A stretch of DNA of 64,000 nucleotides from Streptomyces adelaidensis (GTDB taxonomy: Bacteria > Actinomycetota > Actinomycetes > Streptomycetales > Streptomycetaceae). Positions 42,453-50,261 of the stretch are shown here, one piece after another. Both the position numbers and the translations under genes were made by a program. Location of the stretch: assembly GCF_016598475.1 (NCBI RefSeq), contig NZ_JAEMUX010000025.1:1-64000 (forward strand). Direction: 5' to 3'. A model generated the notes under the pieces. That model was given only the letters and a program-made list of their open reading frames with translations, was not told the origin of the DNA and did not search any database. The first letter of the stretch is position 1. Every line of letters starts with the position of its first letter.

Positions 42453-43379
42453 CTAACGGATCGTCCGGCCCGTGTGGTGCAGGAACACGTCGTCGAGCGT
42501 CGGGGAGTCGACGGTCACGGACCGGACGGGGACGGTGAGTTCGGCGCAGAGCCGGGGGACGAGCGCGGCGCCGTCGGGCGCGCGGAGGCGTACGCCGTCG
42601 GGGCCGGTCTCCGTGGACAGGCCGAACGACCGGCGTACGGTCTCGGCGACCCGCTCGTCGTCATCGGTGCGCAGGGTGACGAGGTCGGCGCCGATGACCG
42701 ACTTCAGCTCCCGGGGCGAACCCTCCGTGACCAGTTCCCCGTGGTCGATGATGGCGATCCGGTCGCAGTGCTCGGCCTCCTCCAGATGGTGTGTGGTCAG
42801 GAAGACGGTGAGGCCGTGCTCCCGGCACAGCAGCCGAAGGTGCTCCCACACGGCGGCCCGGGTCTGCGGGTCGAGACCGGCGGTCGGCTCGTCGAGGAAG
42901 AGGACCCGGGGGCCGTGCACCAGCGCCCGGGCGATCTCCAGGCGGCGCCGGGTGCCACCGGAGAGGGTGCGGACTACGCCGTCGGACCGGTCGTCGAGAC
43001 CCATCAGGCCGAGCAGCGCCGTACCGGCCGCGCGGGCCGCCGGACGCGACAGCCCGTACAGCTCGGCCTGCAGCCGCATGCTCTCCAAGGCCGTCAGATC
43101 CTGGTCGAGGGTCTGCTCCTGGAAGACGACGCCGATCCGGCGCCGTACCAGCGCGGCCTCCCGGACCACGTGCGCCCCGGCCACCCACGCGTCGCCCAGG
43201 GTGGGGCGCAGCAGCGTGCAGAGCATGCCGATGGTGGTGGTCTTGCCCGCCCCGTTGGGGCCGAGGAAGCCGAAGATCCGGCCCGCCGGGACGGTGAGGC
43301 CGAGCCCGACCACGGCCTCGCGCGTCCCGTAGAGCTTGCTCAGATCCTCGGTGCGTACGGCGATGTCGTCGCCCGGCAC
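42453..43379 (-). CDS. Lasso cluster ABC transporter ATPase
   Basis: A 308-residue DrrA/CcmA-type ATPase. It has Walker A GPNGAGKTTT, the Q-loop GVVFQEQTLDQDLTALES, signature LSGGTRRRLEIARALVHGP, Walker B VLFLDEPTAGLD, and H-loop TTHHLEEAEHCD, followed by a C-terminal extension typical of daunorubicin-resistance transporters. Together with the ABC-2 permease downstream it makes a two-component exporter. Many lasso clusters use one fused protein (LasD) instead. GGGAGG precedes the GTG start. It lies 17 nt downstream of the B2 gene in the operon. Confidence 0.9.
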   Translation of the reverse strand: MPGDDIAVRTEDLSKLYGTREAVVGLGLTVPAGRIFGFLGPNGAGKTTTIGMLCTLLRPTLGDAWVAGAHVVREAALVRRRIGVVFQEQTLDQDLTALESMRLQAELYGLSRPAARAAGTALLGLMGLDDRSDGVVRTLSGGTRRRLEIARALVHGPRVLFLDEPTAGLDPQTRAAVWEHLRLLCREHGLTVFLTTHHLEEAEHCDRIAIIDHGELVTEGSPRELKSVIGADLVTLRTDDDERVAETVRRSFGLSTETGPDGVRLRAPDGAALVPRLCAELTVPVRSVTVDSPTLDDVFLHHTGRTIR

Positions 43380-43396
43380 GACGGCCTCCCGCCCCG

Positions 43397-43819
43397 TTAC
43401 GAGCGCGCCCGCGGCGCGATGGTGATGAGCGGCGGGATGCCCGGGGTGAGCGGCAGATCGTCCACCGGACGGCCCTCCGCCTCCACCCACGCGTGGGCGA
43501 CCATCGGGACCGTACGCATGCCCGTGCGCCAGGTGGGCCAGGTGCCGCGGGCACGGCAGAGCAGCGCGGTGGCGATGGAGCGCGGCAGGCAGCCCTGTCC
43601 GGCGCAGCGCACGCTCACCGCGACCACCTCGGCGCGCGCCCTGGCGGCCTCGGCGTAGGTGGCGGGCCGGCCGCCGCGCGAACAGGCGGTCAGGAGCTGC
43701 CGGATGCGCAGCGGGGAGAGCCGGCCGACGAGGTGTGCGGCGCCCACCGCGAGCAGCGGCAGCGGACGCCGGTGCGGGGGCAGCCGGCGCCGGGTCTGGA
43801 AGACGGAGGGGACGCTCAC
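43397..43819 (-). CDS. Lasso peptide B2 leader protease (transglutaminase-like)
   Basis: A 140-residue lasso B2 protein, the cysteine protease that removes the leader peptide. The catalytic set is C77 (VRCAGQGCLPRSIATALLCRARG), H109 (VPMVAHAWVEAEG) and an Asp at 120 or 121 (RPVDDLP). The N-terminal 60 residues form the usual helical extension. It starts 4 nt inside the end of the RRE gene (overlap), so the split B1/B2 form is used here as in most actinobacterial lasso systems. Confidence 0.93.
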   Translation of the reverse strand: MSVPSVFQTRRRLPPHRRPLPLLAVGAAHLVGRLSPLRIRQLLTACSRGGRPATYAEAARARAEVVAVSVRCAGQGCLPRSIATALLCRARGTWPTWRTGMRTVPMVAHAWVEAEGRPVDDLPLTPGIPPLITIAPRARS

Positions 43820-44100
43820 GCGACCACCAGCCCGTTGCCCGCCAACTCGGCGGCCAGCGCCTCGACATCGGCCGCCGCCCGCTCCTCGGAGACCTCGTAC
43901 CGCTCCACGAGGACCCGGGCGGCGTCGGCCGGCGAGGAGCCGTCGAGCAGGGCCCGCAGGATCAGGGCGCCGCTCGCGTTCAGCTTGAAGTACCGGCCCT
44001 TGCGTTCGTCGAGCAGGACCATGCCGTCCTGGACGTCGGAGACGGAGACGTGCCGCCGCAGTGTCATGCTCCGTGCACCCGTGCCCATGCCCATGCCCAT
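43816..44100 (-). CDS. Lasso peptide B1 RiPP recognition element (PqqD-like)
   Basis: A small PqqD-fold protein (94 residues from this start) that binds the precursor leader and hands it to B2 and C. The core HVSVSDVQDGMVLLDERKGRYFKLNASGALILRALLDGSSPADAARVLVERYEV matches the lasso B1/RRE pattern, with the three-strand sheet and helix that hold the YxxP motif. The first 12 residues are an odd GMGMGTG run from a CATGCC repeat. AAGGAG precedes ATG at 44100. An ATG at 44130 that overlaps the cyclase stop, or one at 44067, could also be used. Confidence 0.9.
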   Translation of the reverse strand: MGMGMGTGARSMTLRRHVSVSDVQDGMVLLDERKGRYFKLNASGALILRALLDGSSPADAARVLVERYEVSEERAAADVEALAAELAGNGLVVA

Positions 44101-44126
44101 GTGCTTGTTTCTCCTTCCGGTTGTGG

Positions 44127-46058
44127 TCATGCCGCCGCCTCGCTTCCGTTGACGGCCGTGGACGCGGTCGGTCCGGCGTGAGCGCGCAGCCAGGTCTCCA
44201 CGGCCAGGGTCGCCTCCAGGGTCACGGGGGAGAGCCGGGGCGGGAACATGCTCAGGCAGGCCCGGCGCAGGGCGTCGGCGTCGACGAGGCCGAGGGTGGC
44301 GAGGAGCGGCCGGTCGAGCAGTTCCGCGAGGTCCGCCCGGCGGGTGCGCAGCCCGTGCTGCATCTCGGCGCTGTACTCGCCCTTGGTCCTGCGGGCGAGC
44401 AGCTCGGCGGGCACCACCTGCCGCATCCCCATCGCCCGCACCAGCAGCGGCTTGTACACGAAGGGGGTGGTGCGCTCGTCCAGCCGTACGGACAGGGCCG
44501 CCTCGACCACACTGTCGTCGTAGAAGGGGTAGTGCGTCGGCAGACCGGCCTCGCTGGTGACGCGGGTGAGCTGGCGGGCGAGCCGGGCGCCGTTGCGTAC
44601 GGACCACAGGGCCTCGTGCTGTCCACGGGTCGGCGCGAGGGGCTCGGCTTCGAGGGCGCTCTGCCAGAGCAGTTCGCGTACGGCCGCCGCCGCGTCCGGG
44701 CCGGCCCAGGGCGGCAGTTGGGGCCGCAGCGGCTGCCAGCCCAGGGCGGGTGTGCCGTCCAGGGCCAGTACGGGTGACAGGTCCCGGGCGGAGTCCGCGA
44801 GCCAGCGCCCGTACGAGCGGCGGTCGGCCAGCGCGCGCAGCGTCGGGAGCAGCCGCCAGCGCTGGGTGGAGACGGTGGCGCGCAGATGCGTGAGGGCGGT
44901 GCGCGGGCGGGCGCGGAGTGTGGTGTGCAGATACGGCGTGCGCGCGGACAGGATCTGGTCCGCGCCCTCGCCGGACAGGTGCAGCCGTGAGCCCAGGGCG
45001 GCCATGCGGCGCGCGGTCTCGGCGAAGGGGGCGCGGACCCGGCCGCCGGTGAACGGCTCGTCGACGCCCTCGCCGGCATGGAGCACGCCGGTGTAGTGGG
45101 GTGGGAGGTCGGCCGTCGGCAGCACGTGGTGCTCGGTGTTCGGGTCGGGGAGGTGGGCTGCGGCGCGGTGGGCCCAGGCGAGGTCGTCGTTGGCGGGGTC
45201 CGCGCCGGTGAGGGTGAGGGCGAGCAGCCGGGCGGGGCCGCGCGCGGCGAGGAAGCACAGGGAGGTGGAGTCCAGCCCGCCGGACAGGTCCGAGCTGATC
45301 ACCCCGCCGCTGCCTCCGGCCCTGCCTCCGCCGCTGCCTCCGCTTCCGCCCCCGGCCGTGCGCAGCGCCACCGCGTCGGTGAGCGCCCCGGCCAGCAGCT
45401 CGGCGCCCTCGCCGAGGGAGAGTTCCGGCTCGGGGGGCTGCCACCAGCGCCGGGTACGGGTGTTGCCTGCGGCGTCCGTCAGCAGGGCCGTACCGGCCGG
45501 GACCGCGGAGACGCCCCGCCACAGGGGGCGTTCGGCGAGGGGGTGCGGGATGAGGGGGTCCATGAGCCGGAGCGCCACCAGGCGTTCGTCGATCCCGGCG
45601 TCGACGGCCGTGGCCAGCACGTCCGCGCGGTCGCAGGCGACCACGACACCGGCCAACCGGGCGGAGAACAGCCGCCGCAGCCCCGAGGCCGTGCCCTGGG
45701 AGCGCAGCCGCCCCGACTGCGACGCCAGCAGATGGCAACTGCCGGTCGGCCCGGCGTTCGGCCCCGCGCCGATCCGGTCGAGCGAGCCGAGCGCGTCGTC
45801 GTGCCGGACGAGTGCGGTGAGGCGGGGTCCGGTCAGCGGGGAGAGCCCCACCACCGCCACCCGGCCGCCGCCGACCGTCGCGACCGTCACCTCGTCCTCG
45901 GCCCACTGCCCGACGAGCCACGGCCGCCCGGACGCGTGCTCCACGAGCCGCGTCGCCGTCGTACCCAGCACGGCGGCCGCCGCCCGCGCCGCGTCACAGT
46001 CGGGCAGCACCGCGAACCAGCCGCTGCCCGGCGTCGTACATTCCGGCATCACGCTCAT
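44127..46058 (-). CDS. Lasso peptide cyclase (asparagine synthetase homologue)
   Basis: A 643-residue AsnB-like macrolactam synthetase (lasso C protein). It uses ATP to adenylate the side-chain carboxylate of the ring Asp/Glu (here Glu8) and lets the N-terminal amine of Gly1 attack it. The N-terminal glutaminase-like domain (about 1-215) lacks a catalytic Cys at residue 2, as expected in lasso cyclases. The synthetase domain has the PPi loop SGGLDS (259-264), HLSGEGADQIL and a C-terminal RRTKGEYSAEMQHGLRTRRADLAELL. A Gly/Ser-rich insertion (GGGSGGSGGGRAGGSGG) precedes the PPi loop. The start is chosen before MPEC; AGGGGG lies close upstream. Confidence 0.93.
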   Translation of the reverse strand: MSVMPECTTPGSGWFAVLPDCDAARAAAAVLGTTATRLVEHASGRPWLVGQWAEDEVTVATVGGGRVAVVGLSPLTGPRLTALVRHDDALGSLDRIGAGPNAGPTGSCHLLASQSGRLRSQGTASGLRRLFSARLAGVVVACDRADVLATAVDAGIDERLVALRLMDPLIPHPLAERPLWRGVSAVPAGTALLTDAAGNTRTRRWWQPPEPELSLGEGAELLAGALTDAVALRTAGGGSGGSGGGRAGGSGGVISSDLSGGLDSTSLCFLAARGPARLLALTLTGADPANDDLAWAHRAAAHLPDPNTEHHVLPTADLPPHYTGVLHAGEGVDEPFTGGRVRAPFAETARRMAALGSRLHLSGEGADQILSARTPYLHTTLRARPRTALTHLRATVSTQRWRLLPTLRALADRRSYGRWLADSARDLSPVLALDGTPALGWQPLRPQLPPWAGPDAAAAVRELLWQSALEAEPLAPTRGQHEALWSVRNGARLARQLTRVTSEAGLPTHYPFYDDSVVEAALSVRLDERTTPFVYKPLLVRAMGMRQVVPAELLARRTKGEYSAEMQHGLRTRRADLAELLDRPLLATLGLVDADALRRACLSMFPPRLSPVTLEATLAVETWLRAHAGPTASTAVNGSEAAA

Positions 46059-46105
46059 TGCCCCCTGGGTTTTGCTTTGGTGTGCAGAAACATCCCGGCG
46101 ATTGC

Positions 46106-46178
46106 TGAACCACTGAACCACTGAACCACTGAACCACTGAACCACTGAACCACTGGATTGCCGAATTGCCGAATTGCC
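46106..46178. repeat. 8-bp tandem repeats between lasso precursor and cyclase genes
   Basis: Six direct copies of TGAACCAC (46106-46153) are followed by three copies of an 8-bp unit related to CGAATTGC. They lie in the 258-nt gap between the precursor stop and the cyclase start. The repeat strand is lower in GC than its surroundings. An 8-bp unit suggests slippage; it does not alter a coding frame here but would change the spacing in the mRNA. Confidence 0.85.
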
Positions 46179-46283
46179 GAATTTGCGAAGTTTCGAATTG
46201 TCGGACTGGCGAATTGCGGCCGCGGCCGGGAATCGCTGCATCCGGCCCGAAAGGGCGGCGGGCATCGATCCCGGCCGTGACCC

Positions 46284-46295
46284 GTCACATGTGAC
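46284..46295. other. 12-bp palindrome after the lasso precursor gene
   Basis: GTCACATGTGAC is a perfect palindrome 22 nt past the precursor stop. It may be part of a processing or attenuation structure that makes precursor mRNA more abundant than the downstream genes. Confidence 0.35.
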
Positions 46296-46316
46296 GTGAG
46301 GCGGTGACGATCGGGA

Positions 46317-46451
46317 TCAACAGATGTTGTGCTGTGCGGGCATCTCGAAGAAGTTGAACCCGCAACCGGTGGTCAGTTCCGAGAATTCGGCGACCTCGGC
46401 CACGGCCGGCGGCTCGTACACCGGCTTCTCGTCCATCTGGGGCTGCTCCAT
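46317..46451 (-). CDS. Lasso peptide precursor
   Basis: A 44-residue precursor: a 28-residue leader and a 16-residue core. The leader contains KPVYEPPAVAEVAEFSELTT, with the YxxP motif (YEPP) read by B1 and the conserved Thr at position -2. The predicted core is GCGFNFFEMPAQHNIC. Gly1 and Glu8 are in the right places for an 8-residue macrolactam ring, leaving an 8-residue tail. Cys2 in the ring and Cys16 at the C-terminus could form one disulfide, as in class III lasso peptides. Bulky plug candidates are Gln12 and His13. AAGGAG lies 7 nt before the ATG. First gene of the operon; processing genes follow on the same strand. Confidence 0.92.
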   Translation of the reverse strand: MEQPQMDEKPVYEPPAVAEVAEFSELTTGCGFNFFEMPAQHNIC

Positions 46452-47007
46452 CGCATGGCTCCTTCCGTGCGCGGCGGAAATTCCGGATACATGCTGCGAT
46501 GTGGGAGGTACGCCCCACAAGGGGCGATTTTCGCCGCTACGGGAGAGCGGAGGGCGAGTGAATATTCGAGTTTAGGGGCCCGTCCTTGCCTGAATGCCTC
46601 AGGTGGAGCCGGATTCCGCTCGCGCGGGCGATGATGCGCCCTCGGGGCCCGCGCTGTCCAGCTTCCTCCGGGCAAACCCGCCACCCCGGTGATTCGGCCT
46701 CCCCGACGCGATCTTCGACCCCGGGAAAGGAATTCATCGCGCCATGGTCGTTTTCCGTTCTCCGCTAATCCGACAATGGCTGAAAGCGCCGGGCGACGGG
46801 CCGGGCGACGGGCCGTGCGACGGGCCTGGCGATATGGCGGACGCGCGGACATGAGGGCGAGGCCCAGGACGCGGGAGGTGGTCCTGGGCCTCGCGTGCGC
46901 GCCCGGTGGCTATGGGCGCGCGGGAGTGGATCGGCGGCGTACCGGTTGTGGGCCGGCGGTGGATCAGAGGCAGATCAGAGGCAGATCAGAGGCAGATCAT
47001 CGAGGGA
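46452..47007. other. Promoter region of the lasso operon and intergenic DNA
   Basis: No gene is recognised in these 555 nt. A 6-bp hairpin CGCCCC-ACAA-GGGGCG (46511-46526) lies about 60 nt before the precursor start, where it could be an operator or leader structure. Further out there are four degenerate 11-12-bp GGGCGACGGGCC units (about 46790-46840) and, next to the stop of the 47008 gene, AGATCAGAGGC repeats (about 46968-47000). Confidence 0.45.
46857..46894. terminator. Terminator between the secreted-protein gene and the lasso operon
   Basis: GCGAGGCCCAGGAC pairs perfectly over 14 bp with GTCCTGGGCCTCGC around a 10-nt loop. It lies 114 nt past the stop of the 47008 gene and shields the lasso promoter from read-through. 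Confidence 0.78.
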
Positions 47008-47688
47008 TCAGCCGACGTTGCTGAGGGCGGCCCGGTGGCTGCTCTTGGCGCCGATGACGCTCTGCCCCTTGTAGGCGGCCTTGCCGAAGGACTTCACCTG
47101 CGGAATGGCGGCCCAGGAGGTCGTGGCGCCGAAGCCCTTCACATTGACCCGGCCGTGCTTGATCTCGACGGCCGCGTTGACGTTGGTGACCTTGGCGGTG
47201 GCCTTGGCCCGCTTCGGGCCCTTGCCGGCGGTCGGGTAGCTGATGGTGAGGGTCTCGCTGGTGACCGGGATGCGGAAGATCTCCTGGGTCACCGTGAAGC
47301 TGACGGTGGTCGTGCGGTTCTTGTCCTTGGAGACGGTGGAGGACGCCTTGGTGACGAAGCGCACTTCCTTGTTGTACGGGTCGGTGATGGCGACCGGCTT
47401 CCCCACCGGCCCCGCGACCTTGCCGAGCAGCGCCCGGTAGATCCTGCGGTCCTGGAGGTCCTTCACGAAGACGGCCTGCTGACCCTTGCTGAGCCCCTGG
47501 AACTTCTTCAGGGTCACCTTCGCCGCGGGCGACTCCTGGGCCTTGAGGTACTTGGTGTAACCGGCGACGGTCAGCTTGACCGCCGGCGCCGCCTGCTCCA
47601 CGGCCTGGGCCGTGGGCGCGAGTACGGCGAGACCGGCGACCGTCGCGACGGCCGCGGTCGTCAGTCGACCGGTGGTGGAAGTGAACAT
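47008..47688 (-). CDS. Secreted protein, paralogue of the 14712 gene
   Basis: A 226-residue exported protein with a Sec signal peptide (TTAAVATVAGLAVLAPTAQA, to about 30). The mature part starts VKLTVAGYTKYLKAQESPAAKVTLKKFQGLSKGQQAVFVKDLQDRRIYRALLG, then a beta-rich region with FRIPVTSETLTISY and ends HRAALSNVG. Order, length and several motifs match the 14712 gene. No enzymatic residues are apparent. The conserved promoter and the 15-bp iterons upstream point to common regulation of the two. Confidence 0.75.
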   Translation of the reverse strand: MFTSTTGRLTTAAVATVAGLAVLAPTAQAVEQAAPAVKLTVAGYTKYLKAQESPAAKVTLKKFQGLSKGQQAVFVKDLQDRRIYRALLGKVAGPVGKPVAITDPYNKEVRFVTKASSTVSKDKNRTTTVSFTVTQEIFRIPVTSETLTISYPTAGKGPKRAKATAKVTNVNAAVEIKHGRVNVKGFGATTSWAAIPQVKSFGKAAYKGQSVIGAKSSHRAALSNVG

Positions 47689-47730
47689 GTGAGGCTCCCC
47701 GTGGACGTGGTGCGTTCAGCTGCACCAACG

Positions 47731-47766
47731 ACCCTACGAACCCGGCCACTTCGCGGAAATTGTCTC
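47731..47766 (-). promoter_or_regulatory. Probable promoter matching that of the 14712 gene
   Basis: On the minus strand GAGACAATTTCCGC is followed by TAGGGT starting 30 nt after the first G. Spacing and sequence are the same as upstream of 14712 (GAGACGATTTCTGC, TAGGCT). The -10 ends about 40 nt before the ATG. Confidence 0.6.
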
Positions 47767-47777
47767 TCCAGCCAGCA

Positions 47778-47867
47778 CCCGAAAGGGCGCTGCCCGAAAG
47801 GGCGCTGCCCGAAAGGGCGCTGCCCGAAGGGGCAGTGGCCGTTCGGGCAGTGGCCGTTCGGGCGGTA
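47778..47867 (-). repeat. Six 15-bp iterons with a GCCC-GAAA-GGGC palindrome
   Basis: Units begin at 47778, 47793, 47808, 47823, 47838 and 47853. The first three are identical (CCCGAAAGGGCGCTG), the fourth is CCCGAAGGGGCAGTG and the last two are GCCGTTCGGGC variants. They end 12 nt upstream of the promoter's conserved GAGAC. Two units of the same type precede the paralogue at 14712. Confidence 0.8.
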
Positions 47868-47944
47868 CCGGGTGACCCTGGCCCGACGGCTGCTCGGGAC
47901 CGGCCCTGAGTCACCCGTGGCCCCACGACCGCACACGGTCTCCG

Positions 47945-48889
47945 TCAGGTGAGTGCCGCCGCCACCAGCCCGGCGGCCCTGGCCACCAGCGGGTTGTCCG
48001 TGGGTCCGGCGGGGTCGTGCTTGGTGGACAACACGGCCAGTACGAGGGGGGGACGCCCGGGCGGCCAGACGACGCCCACGTCGTTGGCGACGCCGTACGC
48101 CGCGCCGCCCCCGGTCTTGTCCGCGAGGGTCCAGCCGGGTGGCAGACCGGCGCGGAAACGCTGGACGTTGGTCGTGTTGGCGATCAGCCACGCGGTCAGC
48201 CGTTCCCGGTCCGCGTCCGCCAGCGCCCGCCCGAGAACGAGCCGTGCGTACGTCTTCGCGACCGCCCGTGGGCTGGTGGTGTCCGTCTTGCGCCACGGCT
48301 CCGCCGAGTTCAACTCGGGCTCCCAGCGGTCGAGCCGGGTCGTCCGGTCCCCGAGCGAGCGGGAGAACCGGGTGACCGAGGTCGGCCCGCCCAACTCGCG
48401 CAGCAGCAGGTTCGCCGCCCCGTTGTCACTGTGGGAGACGGTCGCGGCGCACAACTCCTCGACGGTCATACCGCCCGCGACGTTCTCGTCCCGGCCCGTG
48501 ACCGGGGCGTACCCCGACGCCGTGACGTACTCCCTGGTGTAGTGGATCCGCTTCGCGAGGTACTCACCGTCGCGGTCGAGGTCCCGTAAGACCGACCCCA
48601 CGGCGAGCGTCTTGAACACCGAACACATCGGGAACAGCTCGTCGGCCCGATGCACCACACTCCGCCCCGTGGCCGTGTCGTAAGCGAAGACCCCCAGCCG
48701 CGCGGCGTACTCCTCCTCCAACTCCCGCAACCGCCCCGAAACCCCTCCGGCGCCACCGCCACCCGACGCACGCGCCACCCCGCCCGGCCCACCGACCGCG
48801 AACACCGCCCCGGCACCGAGGGCGAGCGCGGCGCGGCGAGGGGGCCGAGACGAGTTGTCCATCCCACTCACGCGATTCATCCCATCCAT
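47945..48889 (-). CDS. Class A serine beta-lactamase
   Basis: A 314-residue exported beta-lactamase. The N-terminus carries a twin-arginine-like RPPRRAALALGAGAVFAVGG signal. The active-site set is S90-V-F-K93, S154-D-N156, E190 (EPELN, equivalent to Glu166) and K258-T-G. Together these define class A; the RWEPELN omega loop is canonical. It hydrolyses penicillins and probably some cephalosporins outside the membrane. Four in-frame ATGs compete; the one at 48889 has GGAG 8 nt upstream. Confidence 0.92.
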   Translation of the reverse strand: MDGMNRVSGMDNSSRPPRRAALALGAGAVFAVGGPGGVARASGGGGAGGVSGRLRELEEEYAARLGVFAYDTATGRSVVHRADELFPMCSVFKTLAVGSVLRDLDRDGEYLAKRIHYTREYVTASGYAPVTGRDENVAGGMTVEELCAATVSHSDNGAANLLLRELGGPTSVTRFSRSLGDRTTRLDRWEPELNSAEPWRKTDTTSPRAVAKTYARLVLGRALADADRERLTAWLIANTTNVQRFRAGLPPGWTLADKTGGGAAYGVANDVGVVWPPGRPPLVLAVLSTKHDPAGPTDNPLVARAAGLVAAALT

Positions 48890-48937
48890 GTCATTCACTC
48901 CGCTGGTCGTGATCTCTCTTATACGAGCGGCCCCGCG

Positions 48938-49504
48938 TCAGTTCCGGGTCTCTCCCAGCGCTGAGCGCAGCCAGTCCAGAGACCCGGTCGCCAGGACCGC
49001 GTCGGCGAGTTCGTTGGCCGACTTGGTGGTGTGCCGACGGCGGCTGTTGCCGATCCAGCGCTGTGCGTTCTCGTAGCCCTGGGCCTTGTACTCGATGCCC
49101 TGGATCATGCATTCGAGTTTGTCGGCGTCCCGGGCGCAGATCGCCTCGGCGGATTCCTTCGCCTCGTATTCGGCGACGAGTTCCCGCACGGCTGAGGCCA
49201 GGATCTCGGGCATACCGGCGACCTGGTCGGCGGTGACCGCCTGAGGGTCCGCCTCGGTGGCGTACTTCTTCCCGAGGTGGTTCACGTCACCGGTCCTCGT
49301 CTCCTGGGAGTCGTGCCACACCGCGAGGTACGCGGCCCGCGCGGGGTCGGCGCCTTCGAGATTCGCGGTGATCGTCGCGAGGAGAGCGGTGCGCCAGGAG
49401 TGCTCCGCCACCGACTCGGGGTCGCGTACGCCGGCCATCCACCAGCCGGTGCGCTTGGTCTGCTTCAGCGTCCCCGCCTCGTACAGGAAGCGCGCGAGGG
49501 GGGT
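48938..49504 (-). pseudogene. HD-domain hydrolase (YfbR-like), 5' end lost
   Basis: The frame encodes an HD-superfamily phosphohydrolase related to YfbR/HDDC2 5'-nucleotidases: PLARFLYEAGTLKQTKRTGWW, the metal ligands in SVAEHSWRTALLA and WHDSQETRTGD, then ADKLECMIQGIEYKAQGY. About 188 residues remain, nearly full length. No usual start codon lies before PLARF, and upstream of about 49510 the frame is antisense to an ImmA fragment. The gene has therefore lost its start and promoter, unless a CTG start is used. Confidence 0.6.
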
Positions 49505-49526
49505 GCCCAGCGGCCCGATCCCCCAT

Positions 49527-50195
49527 GTGACTCGACTGCTCGAAGCCCATGGCGCCGTCGTCCTAGAACTACCGGCTATGTCCAAACGAGTGGACGCCTT
49601 CTCGCACTGGTACGGGAGCAGGCCGTTGGTCTTCCGGAACCCTGCCAAGAACGACAAGGCTCGGTCGCGATTCGATGCGGCTCACGAGGCTGGGCACTTG
49701 GTCATGCACCTTGACGCTGAGCCCGGCAGCCGCATTATCGAGAACCAGGCGCACGACTTCGCCGCCGAGTTTTTGATGCCCAGAGCCGAGATCCTTGCGG
49801 AGCTGCCGCAGAGGCTTGACTGGGAGGCGCTCTACGGGCTGAAGCGACGTTGGGGGACTTCCCTCAAGGCTCTCATCTACCGTGCCCATGCTCTCGGTGC
49901 CTTCCGGGACACGACGTACAAGCGCGCCATGATGATGCTCTCTCAGCACGGCGATCCGGAGCCTTGCGACCTCGGACCTCGTGAAGCGCCCCTGCTGCTG
50001 GAAAAGGCGGTCCGCCTCTGTGAGGAGACGGGCGTTTCATTCGATGATCTTGTCTCCCGCTCGGGCCTGCCGTTCGAGCTCGCGAACGAGGTCTACGCGA
50101 CCGCGACCATGACGAGACCACGCCTCGCCCTAGATGCATCCGAGGAGGGTGAGGCGTCGCCGGACGCCTCTGAAGTGCTGACGCTGAGATGTGAA
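49527..50195 (+). pseudogene. ImmA/IrrE metallopeptidase fragment
   Basis: About 220 residues of an ImmA/IrrE-family peptidase: DKARSRFDAAHEAGHLVMHLD with the HExxH zinc site, then ENQAHDFAAEFLMPRAEILAELP and RWGTSLKALIYRAHALG. Such proteins usually carry an XRE helix-turn-helix of about 80 residues in front; that part is absent here and replaced by the head-to-head HD gene. There is no ribosome-binding site. The 3' end runs without a stop into the IS110 flank, so the element may have landed in its tail. Confidence 0.7.
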
Positions 50196-50218
50196 TCCGG
50201 CGTCCCACGGGCATCTTT

Positions 50219-50247
50219 GAGTGCGGCCTCGCTGCGAGGCCGCACTC
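50219..50247. terminator. Terminator at the 3' flank of the IS110 transposase
   Basis: GAGTGCGGCCTCG pairs perfectly over 13 bp with CGAGGCCGCACTC around a 3-nt loop. It lies 15 nt past the transposase stop and at the end of the ImmA fragment. Confidence 0.75.
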
Positions 50248-50261
50248 CTGTCGAGCGCGGT

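Noticed and set aside
46452-46852. Second lasso precursor upstream of the first
   Set aside because: No frame shows YxxP, a Thr at -2 and a Gly core with Asp/Glu at 7-9; the minus-strand frames there are Arg/Pro-rich shadows.
47778-47867. CRISPR array or plasmid origin iterons
   Set aside because: Units of 15 bp have no spacers and no Rep gene is near; a promoter-proximal operator array fits better.
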